Source of the DNA: JADJPO01 sp963825645
GTDB lineage: Bacteria; Actinomycetota; Actinomycetes; Actinomycetales; Kineosporiaceae
Assembly (NCBI GenBank): GCA_963825645.1
Contig: CAWGTT010000008.1
Coordinates: 62,001 to 126,000, forward strand
Length of the DNA stretch: 64,000 nt
Direction of reading: 5' to 3'
Position 1 is the stretch's first letter. Each line of letters opens with the position of its first letter. The notes beneath the pieces were generated by a model. It was not told where the DNA came from, made no database searches, and was given only the letters and a program-made list of their open reading frames with translations. The position numbers and the translations under genes are program-made. Positions 52,401 through 60,751 of the stretch are shown here, one piece after another.

Positions 52401-53125
52401 CCCCCGTCGCCGGCGCCCCGTCGCTGTCCGGCGGGGCCCGGATCGAGGAGTTCTTGGCTCTGGCCAAGGGTGAGCGGGTGCTGGCCCTGGCCACCCTGGA
52501 CGCCGGCGGCGGCTCCCCCGGCATCGCCCTGGGCACGGCTCAGGGCGTGGTGAAGCGGGTCAGCCCCGACTACCCGTCGAACAAGGACGCCTGGGAGATC
52601 ATCGCCCTGCGCGACGGCGACGAGGTGGTCGGCGCGGTCGAACTGGCCTCGGAGGGCTACGACCTGGTCTTCGTCACCAGCGACGCCCAGCTGCTGCGCT
52701 TCCCCGCGGACAGAGTGCGTCCGCAGGGCAGGGCCGCCGGCGGCATCGCCGGCATCTCGCCGGCCCGCGGGGCCCGCGTCGTGCACTTCGGTGCAGTCGA
52801 CCTCACCCTGCCGGACGGGGAGTGGGCGCACGTCGTGGTCACGGTCGCCGGCACCTCCTACGCACTGCCCGGCACCCAGGCCGGCACGGTCAAGGTCACG
52901 CCCTTTGCCGAGTACCCGGCCAAGGGCAGGGCGACCGGCGGCGTCCGGTGCCACCGTTTCCTCAAGGGCGAGGACGTGCTACTGCTGGCCTGGGCCGGCC
53001 CCGGGCCGGCGCTGGCCGCCGCCGCGAACGGCGTCGCGGTCTCGCTACCGACGGCCGACTCGCGTCGAGACGGCTCCGGAACACCTCTACCGCAACCGAT
53101 CTCGGCTGTGGCCGGCCCCCTCTGA
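49454..53125 (+). CDS. parC: DNA topoisomerase IV subunit A with in-frame intein
   Basis: The precursor has 1223 residues; removing the 400-residue intein leaves 823. The extein starts with IVDIDVEQEMQSAFLEYAYS, YSRALPDARDGLKPVQRRIL and HPHGDGAIYDALVRLAQDF. The intein follows the catalytic Tyr (residue 129, in AAYRY), and the extein resumes with TEARMAPAAQLMTDGLDENV. The C-terminal beta-pinwheel lacks a clear GyrA box (PQGRAAGGIAGI instead), and parE is nearby on the other strand, so topoisomerase IV is favoured over gyrase. It acts on catenated DNA. AGGAGG is 9 bases before the ATG. The gene ends at a tandem repeat plus a 24-bp hairpin. Confidence 0.93.
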   Translation: MAGSNRTPPGDHPERIVDIDVEQEMQSAFLEYAYSVIYSRALPDARDGLKPVQRRILYTMADMGLRPDRAHVKCGRIVGDVMGKLHPHGDGAIYDALVRLAQDFTMRLPLVDGHGNFGSLDDGPAAYRYCVAGETRIRLADGRSPRFADLAAVHGMPPNSQVDVDLEVLDRDGRPVRADRIFHSGSHPVIRLHTDSGQELTGSHNHPVLALVVADGAAQLRWRRLDELAVGDTVCLAGNAPLSARPSPTERRLGVLTGAVAGRGWSREEGLAVGTRDPAFFAEVVDAYAELVGGRFTTRQEVGRDGLTRHLLDTRDPGVLAGSVLATLLDRPAAEVRVPEEVWSGGPGVKRAFLMAAFEGDAAILHRHRSVTLEYRTTSSGVAGEIAELLLEFGVPSQRARDVTSGEYRLIVAGRDGVGQFATAVSFLGAKQSVLTELLAGAGPAHRLTALPAPRERGVPGAGRSSGQGDRRLGATAPVGLLTAVRPADGGCHYASIATLTRLPPQPVFSVRVDSPDHSFLAGGFVNHNTEARMAPAAQLMTDGLDENVVPEVPNYDGQLTQPEVLPAALPNLLVNGASGIAVGMATNMPPHNLVEVVGAARHLLTHPDASLEDLMRFVPGPDLPTGGKIVGLEGIRDAYTAGRGTFRTRATARVESVTARRQGIVITELPYLVGPEKVIEKIKDLVQAKKLSGIANVVDLTDREKGLRLVIELKGGFNADAVLEQLYRMTPLEDSFGINNVALVEGQPRTLGLREMLEVYVAHRLDVVRRRSEHRLGKARDRLHLVEGLLVAILDIDEVIAVIRSSDDTAQARERLMTVFDLTRVQTDYILEMPLRRLTKYSKIELDAEKAQLEATIEALLAILADESRQREVVSVELADVAATFGTPRRTVLLESAGTAVTTARTAPLEVADDPCWVLLSSTGLLARTTTDEVLPAPDAARRATHDAVVSAVRCTARGEVAAVTSHGRMLRLGVVDTPALPPVAGAPSLSGGARIEEFLALAKGERVLALATLDAGGGSPGIALGTAQGVVKRVSPDYPSNKDAWEIIALRDGDEVVGAVELASEGYDLVFVTSDAQLLRFPADRVRPQGRAAGGIAGISPARGARVVHFGAVDLTLPDGEWAHVVVTVAGTSYALPGTQAGTVKVTPFAEYPAKGRATGGVRCHRFLKGEDVLLLAWAGPGPALAAAANGVAVSLPTADSRRDGSGTPLPQPISAVAGPL
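49841..51040 (+). other. Intein in ParC with degenerate LAGLIDADG endonuclease domain
   Basis: The insertion is 400 residues, between the catalytic Tyr and the following Thr. It begins CVAGETRIRLADG (Cys1, block A), has Thr72-x-x-His75 in LTGSHNHPVLAL (block B), and ends with block F SVRVDSPDHSFLAGGFVNHN, giving the terminal His-Asn and a Thr at +1. All splicing residues are present. The middle is long enough for a homing endonuclease, and two degenerate LAGLIDADG helices are visible: LGVLTGAVAGRGW (residues 124-136), where Arg replaces the catalytic Asp, and FLMAAFEGDA (224-233). The site is the same as in mycobacterial GyrA inteins. Confidence 0.93.
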
Positions 53126-53132
53126 CCCCTCC

Positions 53133-53205
53133 CCAGAACACGGGCACAGCTCCAGAACACGGGCACAGCTCCAGAACACGGGCACAGCTCCAGAACACGG
53201 GCACA
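53133..53205 (+). repeat. Tandem 19-base repeat, 3.8 copies, after parC
   Basis: The unit CCAGAACACGGGCACAGCT occurs at 53133-53151, 53152-53170 and 53171-53189, with a 16-base fourth copy at 53190-53205. The copies are identical. The last copy runs into the left arm of the hairpin at 53199. Confidence 0.95.
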
Positions 53206-53251
53206 ACGTCACGCCGTGCCCGTTTGGCGGGCACGGCGTGACGTTGTGCCC
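53199..53251. terminator. Bidirectional terminator hairpin between parC and xylA
   Basis: Perfect 24-base arms (53199-53222 and 53228-53251) with a 5-base loop lie between the convergent parC and xylA stops. The position fits a terminator for both genes. Confidence 0.85.
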
Positions 53252-53270
53252 AGTGCGGTCGGGGGCGACG

Positions 53271-54458
53271 TCAGCCAACCAGGTGCTCCATGGCCAGCTG
53301 GTTGAGCCGCACCAGATGGGGCTCGCGGCGTCCGGCGACGTCGGGGTCGAAGGCGCGGTCTGCGTCGTCCCCGGCAAGCAGATCGGCGACGCTCTCTCCC
53401 GGCGCCATGGTCGGGACGGCGAGCTCGCGCACCGCCGCAGCGTCCATCGCCTCCTGCACACGCGGATCGCCGCGGAACGCCCTGGCCTTGTCGGCCAGTA
53501 GCAGGTACATATCCATGCAGGCCTGGGCGGACTCCCACACCCCCTCGAGGTACTCGGTGCGCGACGGCTTGTAGTCGAAGTGCCGCGGGCCGGTATACCG
53601 AGGAGCGTCCGGTGAGCCCGGGAACCCGTTCTCCAGCAGGTCGACCGTGAAGAACGCCGAGGCGAGATCGCCGTGCCCGAAGACGAGGTCCTGGTCGTAC
53701 TTCAGCCCACGCTGACCGTTGAGGTCGATGTGGAACAGCTTGCCGCTGAACAGCGCCTGCGCCAGGGCGTGGGTGTAGTTCAGGCCTGCCATCTGCTCAT
53801 GGCCCACCTCGGGGTTCAGCCCGACGATGTCGCCGTGCTCCAGTTCGGCGATCAGGGCGAGGGCGTGCCCGACGGTCGGCAGGAAGATGTCACCTCGCGG
53901 CTCGTTCGGCTTGGGTTCCAGGCCGATCCGCAGGTCGTACCCCTGAGACTTGATGTAGCCGGCGATGGTGTCCAGGCCCTCCTTGTACCGCTCGAGGGCG
54001 GCGTAGAGGTCCTTGGAGCCATCGTATTCGGCGCCCTCGCGCCCGCCCCACATGACGAACGTGCTCGCCCCCATCTGCGCAGCCAGGTCGACCCCACGAA
54101 GGATCTTGCGCAGGCCGAAACGACGCACCGCACGATCGTTCGCGGTCAGACCGCCCTCCTTGAACACCGGATGCGTGAACGTGTTGGTGGTGACCATCTC
54201 GATCACGATCCCGGCGGCGTCGGTGGCCTCCTTGAACCGGGTGCAGGCCTTCTCCCTCGTCGCGTCGTCGGCATCGAACGGGTAGACGTCGTTGTCGTGG
54301 AAGGTCACCCCCCAGGCACCGAGCTCGGCAAGCTTCTCGGCGTACACCCAGGGATCCAACGCAGGACGGGTGGCGACGCCGAACGGGTCGACACCGATCC
54401 AGCCCACGGTCCACAGACCGAAGGAGAACTTGTCTTCGGGGCGAGGTTGACGCGGCAT
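53271..54458 (-). CDS. xylA: Xylose isomerase
   Basis: The 395-residue enzyme converts D-xylose to D-xylulose. It has the short (class I) layout of actinobacteria: the catalytic His in GVTFHDNDVYPFD, the Trp pocket in FVMWGGREGAEYDG, the metal Glu in IGLEPKPNEPRGD, and the metal sites in LFHIDLNGQRGLKYDQD. ATG 54458 has GGAGG 8 bases upstream. It lies divergently from a ROK repressor, with 27 bases between the two starts, and a palindromic operator covers the repressor start. No xylulokinase gene is in the window. Confidence 0.96.
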   Translation of the reverse strand: MPRQPRPEDKFSFGLWTVGWIGVDPFGVATRPALDPWVYAEKLAELGAWGVTFHDNDVYPFDADDATREKACTRFKEATDAAGIVIEMVTTNTFTHPVFKEGGLTANDRAVRRFGLRKILRGVDLAAQMGASTFVMWGGREGAEYDGSKDLYAALERYKEGLDTIAGYIKSQGYDLRIGLEPKPNEPRGDIFLPTVGHALALIAELEHGDIVGLNPEVGHEQMAGLNYTHALAQALFSGKLFHIDLNGQRGLKYDQDLVFGHGDLASAFFTVDLLENGFPGSPDAPRYTGPRHFDYKPSRTEYLEGVWESAQACMDMYLLLADKARAFRGDPRVQEAMDAAAVRELAVPTMAPGESVADLLAGDDADRAFDPDVAGRREPHLVRLNQLAMEHLVG

Positions 54459-54473
54459 AGTGATGACCTCCGA

Positions 54474-54479
54474 TAGAAT
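54474..54479 (+). promoter_or_regulatory. -10 box TAGAAT of the leaderless xylR gene
   Basis: TAGAAT ends exactly 6 bases before the ATG at 54486. The operator at 54477-54499 overlaps both the box and the start codon. Confidence 0.65.
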
Positions 54480-54499
54480 TGTTATATGGAACAACTTAT
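54477..54499. promoter_or_regulatory. Candidate XylR operator between xylA and xylR
   Basis: On the minus strand it reads ATAAGTTGT, 5 bases, ATAACAATT. The first nine bases and the spacer length match the site upstream of xylF at 26455-26479. A repressor here would block the xylR start and lie across the xylA promoter. Confidence 0.65.
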
Positions 54500-55715
54500 C
54501 CCTGAGCTCGACACGGGTCAACGCCTGCTCCCCCCGGCGGGCACCGGGAGCGCCCGGCAGTCCAGTCTGCGCGAGGCCAACCTTCGCCTGGTCACGGCGC
54601 TCCTGTACGCGGCACCCGAGCCACTGTCCCGAGCCGGCGTCGCCGCGCTCAGTGGTCTGACCCGGTCGACCACCTCCCGACTGGTCGACGAGCTGGTCGC
54701 CGGCGGACTGATCAGCGAGCTGCCGCCGGTCCTCCTCGCCGGTCCCGGGCGGCCCGCCATCCCGCTCGTTCCGGCGCGGCGCACCATGGCCGCGCTGGGG
54801 ATGGAGGTGAACACCAGCCGGATTGTGGTGAGGATGATCGACCTGTCCGGTGCCCTGATGATCGAGCAGACGCTCGACGGCGACATGGTCGGGTCCGACC
54901 CGGCCGACGTTCTGGCCCGGCTGGGCCGCACCATGACCCGGCTGCTCGACGGCGCGCCCCAGGGGCTGCGTCGGCTGGACTCCGCCCTCGCCCTGCCGGG
55001 ACTGGTCGAGACCGGCTCCGGGCGCCTCTTGCAGGCGCCCAACCTGAACTGGCGCGAGATCGATCCGGGCGCCCTCATCGGTCGCCAGGCGCTCGCCGGG
55101 AACACGCTGAAGGTCGGCAACGAGGCCGAGCTGGCTGCTCTGTCCCTCGCTCAGACCCGCCCCGGCCGGCCAGGGGCCCACCGCGACTTCGTGTTCGTCT
55201 CGGCCGAGGTCGGCATCGGCGGGGCGATCGTCGTCGGAGGCAGGGTGCTACGAGGAAGCAACGGCTGGGCCGGCGAGATCGGGCACCTCAGCGTCGATCC
55301 GGCCGGACGGGCGTGCCGGTGCGGAGCGCGCGGGTGCCTGGAGCGGTATGCCGGGCGTGCCGCCGTCCTGCATGCGGCGCAGCTACCGGCCGGGACCACC
55401 CCGACCGAGCTGGCCGGGCTGGCCGATGCCGGCCATCCCGGCGCCCGGACGGCGTTGGCCGACGCCGGACGAGCCCTCGGCGTCGCGCTCGCCGCCGTGG
55501 TGAACCTGCTCGACATCCCGACGCTCCTGCTCGGTGGTGACCTCGGCGCACTGGTCGAGCATCTGCGGGACACCGCCGAACCCGAGCTGCATCGCCGGGT
55601 CCTCTCCGCCAACTGGGTGTCGCCACGCCTGGCAGCGGTCAGCGCCGACGCTGCGACCGGCGCCGCCTACCGGGTGCTGGACCGGGTTCTGGAGGACCCC
55701 GTGCGCTATCTGTGA
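54486..55715 (+). CDS. xylR: ROK family transcriptional repressor, XylR-like
   Basis: The 409-residue protein has an N-terminal winged helix (ALYA...PLSRAGVAALSGLTRSTTS as recognition region), then a ROK domain with FVSAEVGIGGAIVVGGRV, the signature NGWAGEIGHLSVDPAGRAC and zinc-type cysteines CRCGARGCLERY. It should bind xylose or a derivative and release its operator. The ATG at 54486 is 6 bases after TAGAAT, so the message appears leaderless. It is divergent from xylA and shares the operator, which suggests that it also controls itself. A second ROK gene is at 21752. Confidence 0.88.
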   Translation: MEQLIPELDTGQRLLPPAGTGSARQSSLREANLRLVTALLYAAPEPLSRAGVAALSGLTRSTTSRLVDELVAGGLISELPPVLLAGPGRPAIPLVPARRTMAALGMEVNTSRIVVRMIDLSGALMIEQTLDGDMVGSDPADVLARLGRTMTRLLDGAPQGLRRLDSALALPGLVETGSGRLLQAPNLNWREIDPGALIGRQALAGNTLKVGNEAELAALSLAQTRPGRPGAHRDFVFVSAEVGIGGAIVVGGRVLRGSNGWAGEIGHLSVDPAGRACRCGARGCLERYAGRAAVLHAAQLPAGTTPTELAGLADAGHPGARTALADAGRALGVALAAVVNLLDIPTLLLGGDLGALVEHLRDTAEPELHRRVLSANWVSPRLAAVSADAATGAAYRVLDRVLEDPVRYL

Positions 55716-55724
55716 ACCCCTTTG

Positions 55725-55770
55725 AACCTGCTCAGGTCTGCGGGTGCACCCGCAGAGCATGAGCAGGTTT
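55725..55770. terminator. Bidirectional terminator hairpin between xylR and parE
   Basis: Arms of about 22 bases centred on GTGCAC (55744-55749) lie between the convergent xylR and parE stops, with one bulged base. The right arm carries CCGCAGAGCATGAGCAGG, closely related to the hairpin after acnA. Confidence 0.75.
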
Positions 55771-55777
55771 CGCCGGT

Positions 55778-57953
55778 TCAGACGTCGATCTGACCCTTGT
55801 CCAGCCGAGCCGCTCCGGCCACGATGAACTCCTTGCGCGGCGCGACGTCGTTGCCCATCAGCAGCTCGAAGACCTGCGCCGCGGCGTCCAGATCGGCGGT
55901 GCGCACCCGGCGCAGGGTGCGGTGGCGAGGGTCCATGGTGGTCTCGGCGAGCTGATCGGCGTCCATCTCGCCCAGGCCCTTGTAGCGCTGAGGAGGGCTC
56001 TTGTACGTCCGGCCCCGCTTGTCCAGGCCGGCCACGGTGCGGTGCAGCTCAGTGTCGGAGTAGGTGTAGACGTACTCGTTCTTCTTCGAACCCGGGTTGA
56101 CGATCTCCACCCGGTGCAGCGGGGGCACGGCCGCGTAGACCCGGCCCGCCTCGACCAGCGGGCGCATGTACCGGAAGAACAGGGTGAGCAGCAGGGTGCG
56201 GATGTGCGCTCCGTCGACGTCGGCGTCCGACATCAAAATGATCTTGCCGTAACGGGCGGCACCGAGGTCGAAGGTGCGCCCCGACCCCGGCCCCGATCAC
56301 CTGGATGATCGCCGCGCACTCGGTGTTCTTCAGCATGTCGGCCACGCTGGCCTTCTGCACGTTGAGGATCTTGCCGCGGATCGGCAGCAGCGCCTGGAAC
56401 TCCGAGTCCCGGGCGCGCCGGGCGGTGCCGAGAGCTGAGTCACCCTCGACGATGAACAGCTCGCTGCGCTCGACGTCGTCGCTGCGGCAGTCGACGAGCT
56501 TGGAGGGCAACGAGGAGGTCTCCAGGGCGTTCTTGCGGCGGCTGATCTCCTTGTGCTGGCGGGCGGCGACCCGGGTCCGCATCGCCCCGACCACCTTGTC
56601 CAGCAGCAGCGCTGCCTGGCCCTTCGCAACCCGCTTCGACGAGGTCAGGACGGCACCCAGCTCGCGTTCGACGACCTCGGCGACCACCCGCCGCACCGCG
56701 TTGGTCCCGAGCACCTCCTTGGTCTGACCCTCAAACTGCGGCTCGGCCAGCCGGACCGTTACCACCGCGGTCAGACCTTCGAGGACGTCGTCCTTGTCGA
56801 GTCTGTCGTCCTTGGCGTTGAACTTCAGCCGGCGGGCGTTGTCCGCCACCACTGACCGGAACGTCTTCACCATCGCCTGCTCGAACCCGGCGATGTGCGT
56901 CCCGCCCTTGGGGGTGGCGATGATGTTGACGAAGGAGCGGACCTCGGTCTCGTAGCCGGTGTCCCAGCGCAGCGCCACATCGACATGGCACTCGCGCTCG
57001 ACCTCCGTCGGGCTCATGTGCCCACGCTCGTCGAGCACCGGCACCGTTTCGGTGAAGGCGCCGGACCCCTGCAGCCGCCAGGTGTCGGTGACCGGCTGAC
57101 CGGAGGAGAGGAACTCGACGAACTCGGCGATCCCGCCCTCGTGGCGGAAGGTCTCCTGGTGAGGACCCTGTTCCCCTGGGGTCCCCGGCAGCCGGCGCTC
57201 GTCGCGCAGCACGATGGTGAGCCCAGGGACCAGGTAGCTGGTCTGCCGAGCCCGGGTGACCAGCTCGTCGTAGGAGAGGGCCGCGTCGGCGAGGAAGATC
57301 TGCCGGTCCGGCCAGTACCGCACCCGGGTGCCGGTCACGCCCCGCCGGACGGTCCCGGCCGTACGCAGCTCGCTTCGCTCGACGAACGGGGTGAACGCCG
57401 CGTCCGGTGACGGCGCAGCCGCGGTGCCGGCACGGCGATCGGCAAACACCCCCGGCTCCCCCCGCCGGAAGCTCATCGCGTACGTCCGTGCGGATCGGTC
57501 GACCTCGACGTCGAGGCGGGCCGACAGGGCGTTCACCACGCTGGCGCCGACCCCGTGCAGACCGCCGGACGCCGCGTAGGAGCCGCCACCGAACTTGCCA
57601 CCCGCGTGCAGCTTGGTGAAGACCACCTCGACCCCGGACAGCCCGGTCTTGGGCTCCGCGTCGACCGGGATGCCACGGCCGTCGTCGATCACCTCGACCG
57701 ACCCGTCGGCGTGCAACGTGACCCGGATCCTGTGGCAATGTCCGCCGAGGGCCTCGTCGACCGCGTTGTCAATGATCTCCCACAGGCAGTGCATCAGACC
57801 GCGGGAGTCCGTCGACCCGACATACATGCCGGGGCGCTTGCGCACCGCTTCAAGGCCTTCGAGCACCGACAGGTGGCGCGCGGTGTAGTCCGACGGCCCC
57901 GACGAAGCGGCACGACGCCTACCGCTGCCGGTACTGATCGGCTGGACTGCCAC
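55778..57953 (-). CDS. parE: DNA topoisomerase IV subunit B, broken by a one-base frameshift
   Basis: Two frames make one protein of about 724 residues. The first holds the ATPase half: ARHLSVLEGLEAVRKRPGMY, EIIDNAVDEALGGHCHRIRV, DGRGIPVD, GGLHGVGASVVNALS, and the first Toprim motif FIVEGDSALG. The second carries SDADVDGAHIRTLLLTLFF, YKGLGEMDADQLAETTMD and the conserved end GAARLDKGQIDV. The break lies in a minus-strand GGGG at 56285-56288; removing one G restores AGSGRTFDLGAARYGKI. GTG 57953 has AGGAGG 9 bases upstream. This is a conserved housekeeping gene, so an assembly error is likely. It pairs with parC on the other strand. Confidence 0.9.
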
Positions 57954-58191
57954 CAGAGCCCGCCTCCTGTCACCTGTGCTCCTCGTACGTCTGATCGAGG
58001 CTACCTGCCGGATCGGCGGGTTCAGCACCCGCCCGGTCCGACACGCCCTGACCAGGTCACGGCCCGCTTCGCGGACAGCGAACGCAGCCGCTAGGGGATT
58101 CGCGGAACGCGCAGGGCTGGTTGACTGTTGTCCCGAACGTGGCGGCCGACAGGGATAGCGTCCGCCCGACCCGCCGAAGGAGGCCCGCCCC

Positions 58192-58419
58192 ATGAACGCC
58201 ACGATCGCCCGAACACATCTCAGCGCGGCCGACCGGTGCGACCGGTGCGGCGCCCGTGCCTACATCAAGGTGACCCTGCCTGGGGGCGGCGAACTGCTGT
58301 TCTGCGCTCACCACGGCCGAGCTCACGAGGGCGCCCTGCGGCGCCGAGCCGTGCACATCCACGACGAGTCCGACCTGCTCACCGGCACGGCGCACACGGC
58401 TCCCGACGACGAGCGCTGA
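58192..58419 (+). CDS. Small zinc-ribbon-like protein (DUF7455 type)
   Basis: The 75-residue protein has the cysteine motif DRCDRCGARAYIKVTLPGG followed by LLFCAHHGRAHEGAL, a C-x2-C...C-x2-H set that could bind zinc. In Streptomyces a like gene lies between hrdB and parE, just as here. GGAGG precedes the ATG. The role is unknown. Confidence 0.85.
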   Translation: MNATIARTHLSAADRCDRCGARAYIKVTLPGGGELLFCAHHGRAHEGALRRRAVHIHDESDLLTGTAHTAPDDER

Positions 58420-58487
58420 CCCTCACCGCACCGTGGTGCCCGTGGCCGGCCCCCGGAGGGGATCGGCCACGGGCACACTCTCTGGCC

Positions 58488-58493
58488 TAGGCT
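58488..58493 (+). promoter_or_regulatory. -10 box TAGGCT of the leaderless DUF456 gene
   Basis: TAGGCT ends exactly 6 bases before the GTG at 58500. Confidence 0.6.
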
Positions 58494-58499
58494 TCACAG

Positions 58500-58976
58500 G
58501 TGGAGATCACGATCCTGGCGGGGGTGATGATCGCCGCCGGCATGGCCGGGATCATCCTGCCGGTTCTGCCAGGCCTGCTGCTGGCCTGGGGCGGCGTGGC
58601 CGTCTGGGCGCTCGCGTTGCGCACTCCGACCGCGTGGCCGGTTTTCGGCATCGCCACGTCGATCATGATCATCGGCAGTGCCGTCAAGTACCTGGTTCCC
58701 GGCAAGCGGATGCGCGGGGCCGGCGTTCCCTGGTCCACGCTGGGTCTGGGATCGCTACTCGGCGTCCTCGGCTTCTTCGTCATCCCCGTGCTCGGCCTGT
58801 TCATCGGGTTCCTCGCCGGGGTCTACATCGCAGAACGGATCCGCCTCGACGACAACAGCCTGGCCTGGCCGTCGACGGTGGCGGCGCTCAAGGCCATCGG
58901 TCTGAGCCTGCTGATCGAGCTGCTGTCCGTCCTGCTGATCGCCGTCACCTGGGTAGTCGGCGTACTCCTGAGCTGA
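58500..58976 (+). CDS. DUF456 family membrane protein
   Basis: The 158-residue protein is almost wholly hydrophobic with about five helices. Typical marks are GIILPVLPGLLLAWGGVAVW and a glycine-rich LGVLGFFVIPVLGLFIGFLAG followed by GVYIAERIR. Function is unknown. The GTG at 58500 has no ribosome site but has TAGGCT 6 bases upstream, so the message looks leaderless. It is convergent with the sigma factor gene. Confidence 0.88.
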   Translation: MEITILAGVMIAAGMAGIILPVLPGLLLAWGGVAVWALALRTPTAWPVFGIATSIMIIGSAVKYLVPGKRMRGAGVPWSTLGLGSLLGVLGFFVIPVLGLFIGFLAGVYIAERIRLDDNSLAWPSTVAALKAIGLSLLIELLSVLLIAVTWVVGVLLS

Positions 58977-59072
58977 TCCGGTGGGGGAACGATCGCCAAC
59001 GAGCAAGTGACCTACGCCGACGTCGACGGTCGGGCTGCGGCCTACGGCCGCGCTGCCGACGCGCCGAACGCC

Positions 59073-60521
59073 TCAGTCCAGGTAGTCGCGCAGCACCTGC
59101 GACCGCGACGGGTGGCGCAGCTTCGACATGGTCTTGGACTCGATCTGGCGGATCCGCTCCCGGGTGACCCCGTAGACCTTGCCGATCTCGTCCAACGTCT
59201 TCGGCTGGCCGTCCGTCAGACCGAACCGCATCGAGACCACGCCAGCCTCGCGCTCGGAGAGAGTGTCCAGCACCGAGTGCAGCTGCTCCTGGAGAAGGGT
59301 GAACGAGACCGCGTCGGCCGGCACGACCGCCTCGGAGTCCTCGATCAGGTCGCCGAACTCACTGTCGCCGTCCTCGCCGAGCGGAGTGTGCAAGGAGATC
59401 GGCTCGCGACCGTATTTCTGGACCTCGACCACCTTCTCGGGGGTCATGTCCAGCTCCTTGGCCAGTTCCTCCGGAGTGGGCTCGCGGCCGAGGTCCTGCA
59501 GCATCTGGCGCTGCACGCGGGCCAGCTTGTTGATCACCTCGACCATGTGTACCGGGATGCGGATGGTACGGGCCTGGTCGGCCATCGCCCGGGTGATCGC
59601 CTGGCGAATCCACCAGGTGGCGTACGTGGAGAACTTGTACCCCTTGGTGTAGTCGAACTTCTCGACCGCGCGGATCAGACCGAGGTTGCCCTCCTGGATC
59701 AGGTCGAGGAAGAGCATGCCGCGGCCGGTGTAGCGCTTGGCAAGGGAGACCACCAGGCGGAGGTTTGCCTCAAGCAGGTGGTTCTTGGCCCGGCGGCCGT
59801 CCTCGGCGATCCAGTACAGCTCGCGGCGCATCTTGGTGTCGAGCTTCGCCCCGGAGTTGAGGCGCTCCTCAGCGAACAGACCGGCCTCGATCCGCTTGGC
59901 GAGCTCGACCTCCTGCTCGGCGTTGAGCAGCGCGACCTTGCCGATCTGCTTGAGGTAGTCCTTGACCGGGTCGGCGGTGGCGCCGGCCGTGGCGACCTGC
60001 TGCGCCGGGGCGTCGTCGTCGTCGTCGGAGAGGACGAACGCGTCCTCCTCCTCGGTGGGCGCGGCGCTGTCCTTGGTGGCCGGCGTGCCGGTCGCCACCT
60101 CGACCACGGCCTGGGCGGCAATCTGTGAGGCGTCGGGCCCGTCCTCGGTGTCGATCTCCTCGATCTCGACCTCCTCGAGCTCGACACCTTCCTCGTCGAC
60201 CGTGGCCGCGCCTGCAGTGCCGTTGCTCTCGGCGGCCCCCTTCTTGGCCGGCGTCTTCTTCGCCGTCTTGGCGGCTCGCTTGGCAGCGGGCTTGGCGTCG
60301 CCCTCCTCGGAGCCCGTCGCGTCGTCCGTGGCCGACTGGCCGGCAACGGCGCTCTTCGCGGCACCGCCGACCGCCTTGGCCCGGGAAGGCCGTTTCACCG
60401 GGGTGGTCGTCGTGGCCCGAGTCGCGGCCGCCAGGACGACGCCGTCCGTTGCCTCGGGCGGCTGGGCGGAGTCCTCCAGAGGTTCGGGGGACAGTGAGCG
60501 GGATGACGAGACCGACGACAC
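59073..60521 (-). CDS. hrdB: Principal RNA polymerase sigma factor (RpoD/HrdB type)
   Basis: The 482-residue sigma-70 factor has a long N-terminal extension of about 180 residues that is rich in Lys-Ala and then acidic, as in HrdB/SigA of actinobacteria. Region 1.2 starts DPVKDYLKQIGKVALL, region 2 has GNLGLIRAVEKFDYTKGYKF and STYATWWIRQAITRAM, and region 4 ends with TLDEIGKVYGVTRERIRQIE then LRHPSRSQVLRDYLD. GTG 60521 has GAAAGG upstream; the open frame continues to 60602. It directs housekeeping transcription. Its place near parE and parC matches Streptomyces. Confidence 0.94.
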   Translation of the reverse strand: MSSVSSSRSLSPEPLEDSAQPPEATDGVVLAAATRATTTTPVKRPSRAKAVGGAAKSAVAGQSATDDATGSEEGDAKPAAKRAAKTAKKTPAKKGAAESNGTAGAATVDEEGVELEEVEIEEIDTEDGPDASQIAAQAVVEVATGTPATKDSAAPTEEEDAFVLSDDDDDAPAQQVATAGATADPVKDYLKQIGKVALLNAEQEVELAKRIEAGLFAEERLNSGAKLDTKMRRELYWIAEDGRRAKNHLLEANLRLVVSLAKRYTGRGMLFLDLIQEGNLGLIRAVEKFDYTKGYKFSTYATWWIRQAITRAMADQARTIRIPVHMVEVINKLARVQRQMLQDLGREPTPEELAKELDMTPEKVVEVQKYGREPISLHTPLGEDGDSEFGDLIEDSEAVVPADAVSFTLLQEQLHSVLDTLSEREAGVVSMRFGLTDGQPKTLDEIGKVYGVTRERIRQIESKTMSKLRHPSRSQVLRDYLD

Positions 60522-60751
60522 GGACTGCCTTTCGTCGCGGGGAGTGGGACGTGTGGACCGATGGGGCGTGCCCGGCACGGTCGCGGCCACGACATGGAAC
60601 ACCCATGAGGTAACAACGGCGGCCGGCGGCCGAGCATGCCCGGTTGGGTCAACTCGTCATTCTGACACGCCACCAAGGCCGCCAGCACATCCCGGCATTG
60701 CGCCGCATGGCTGATGTCGAGCGGCCAGGCAGCCGCTGGCCACCGTGCAGG

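Noticed and set aside
53133..53205. CRISPR array
   Set aside because: The repeats are directly adjacent, with no spacers, and no cas gene is in the window.
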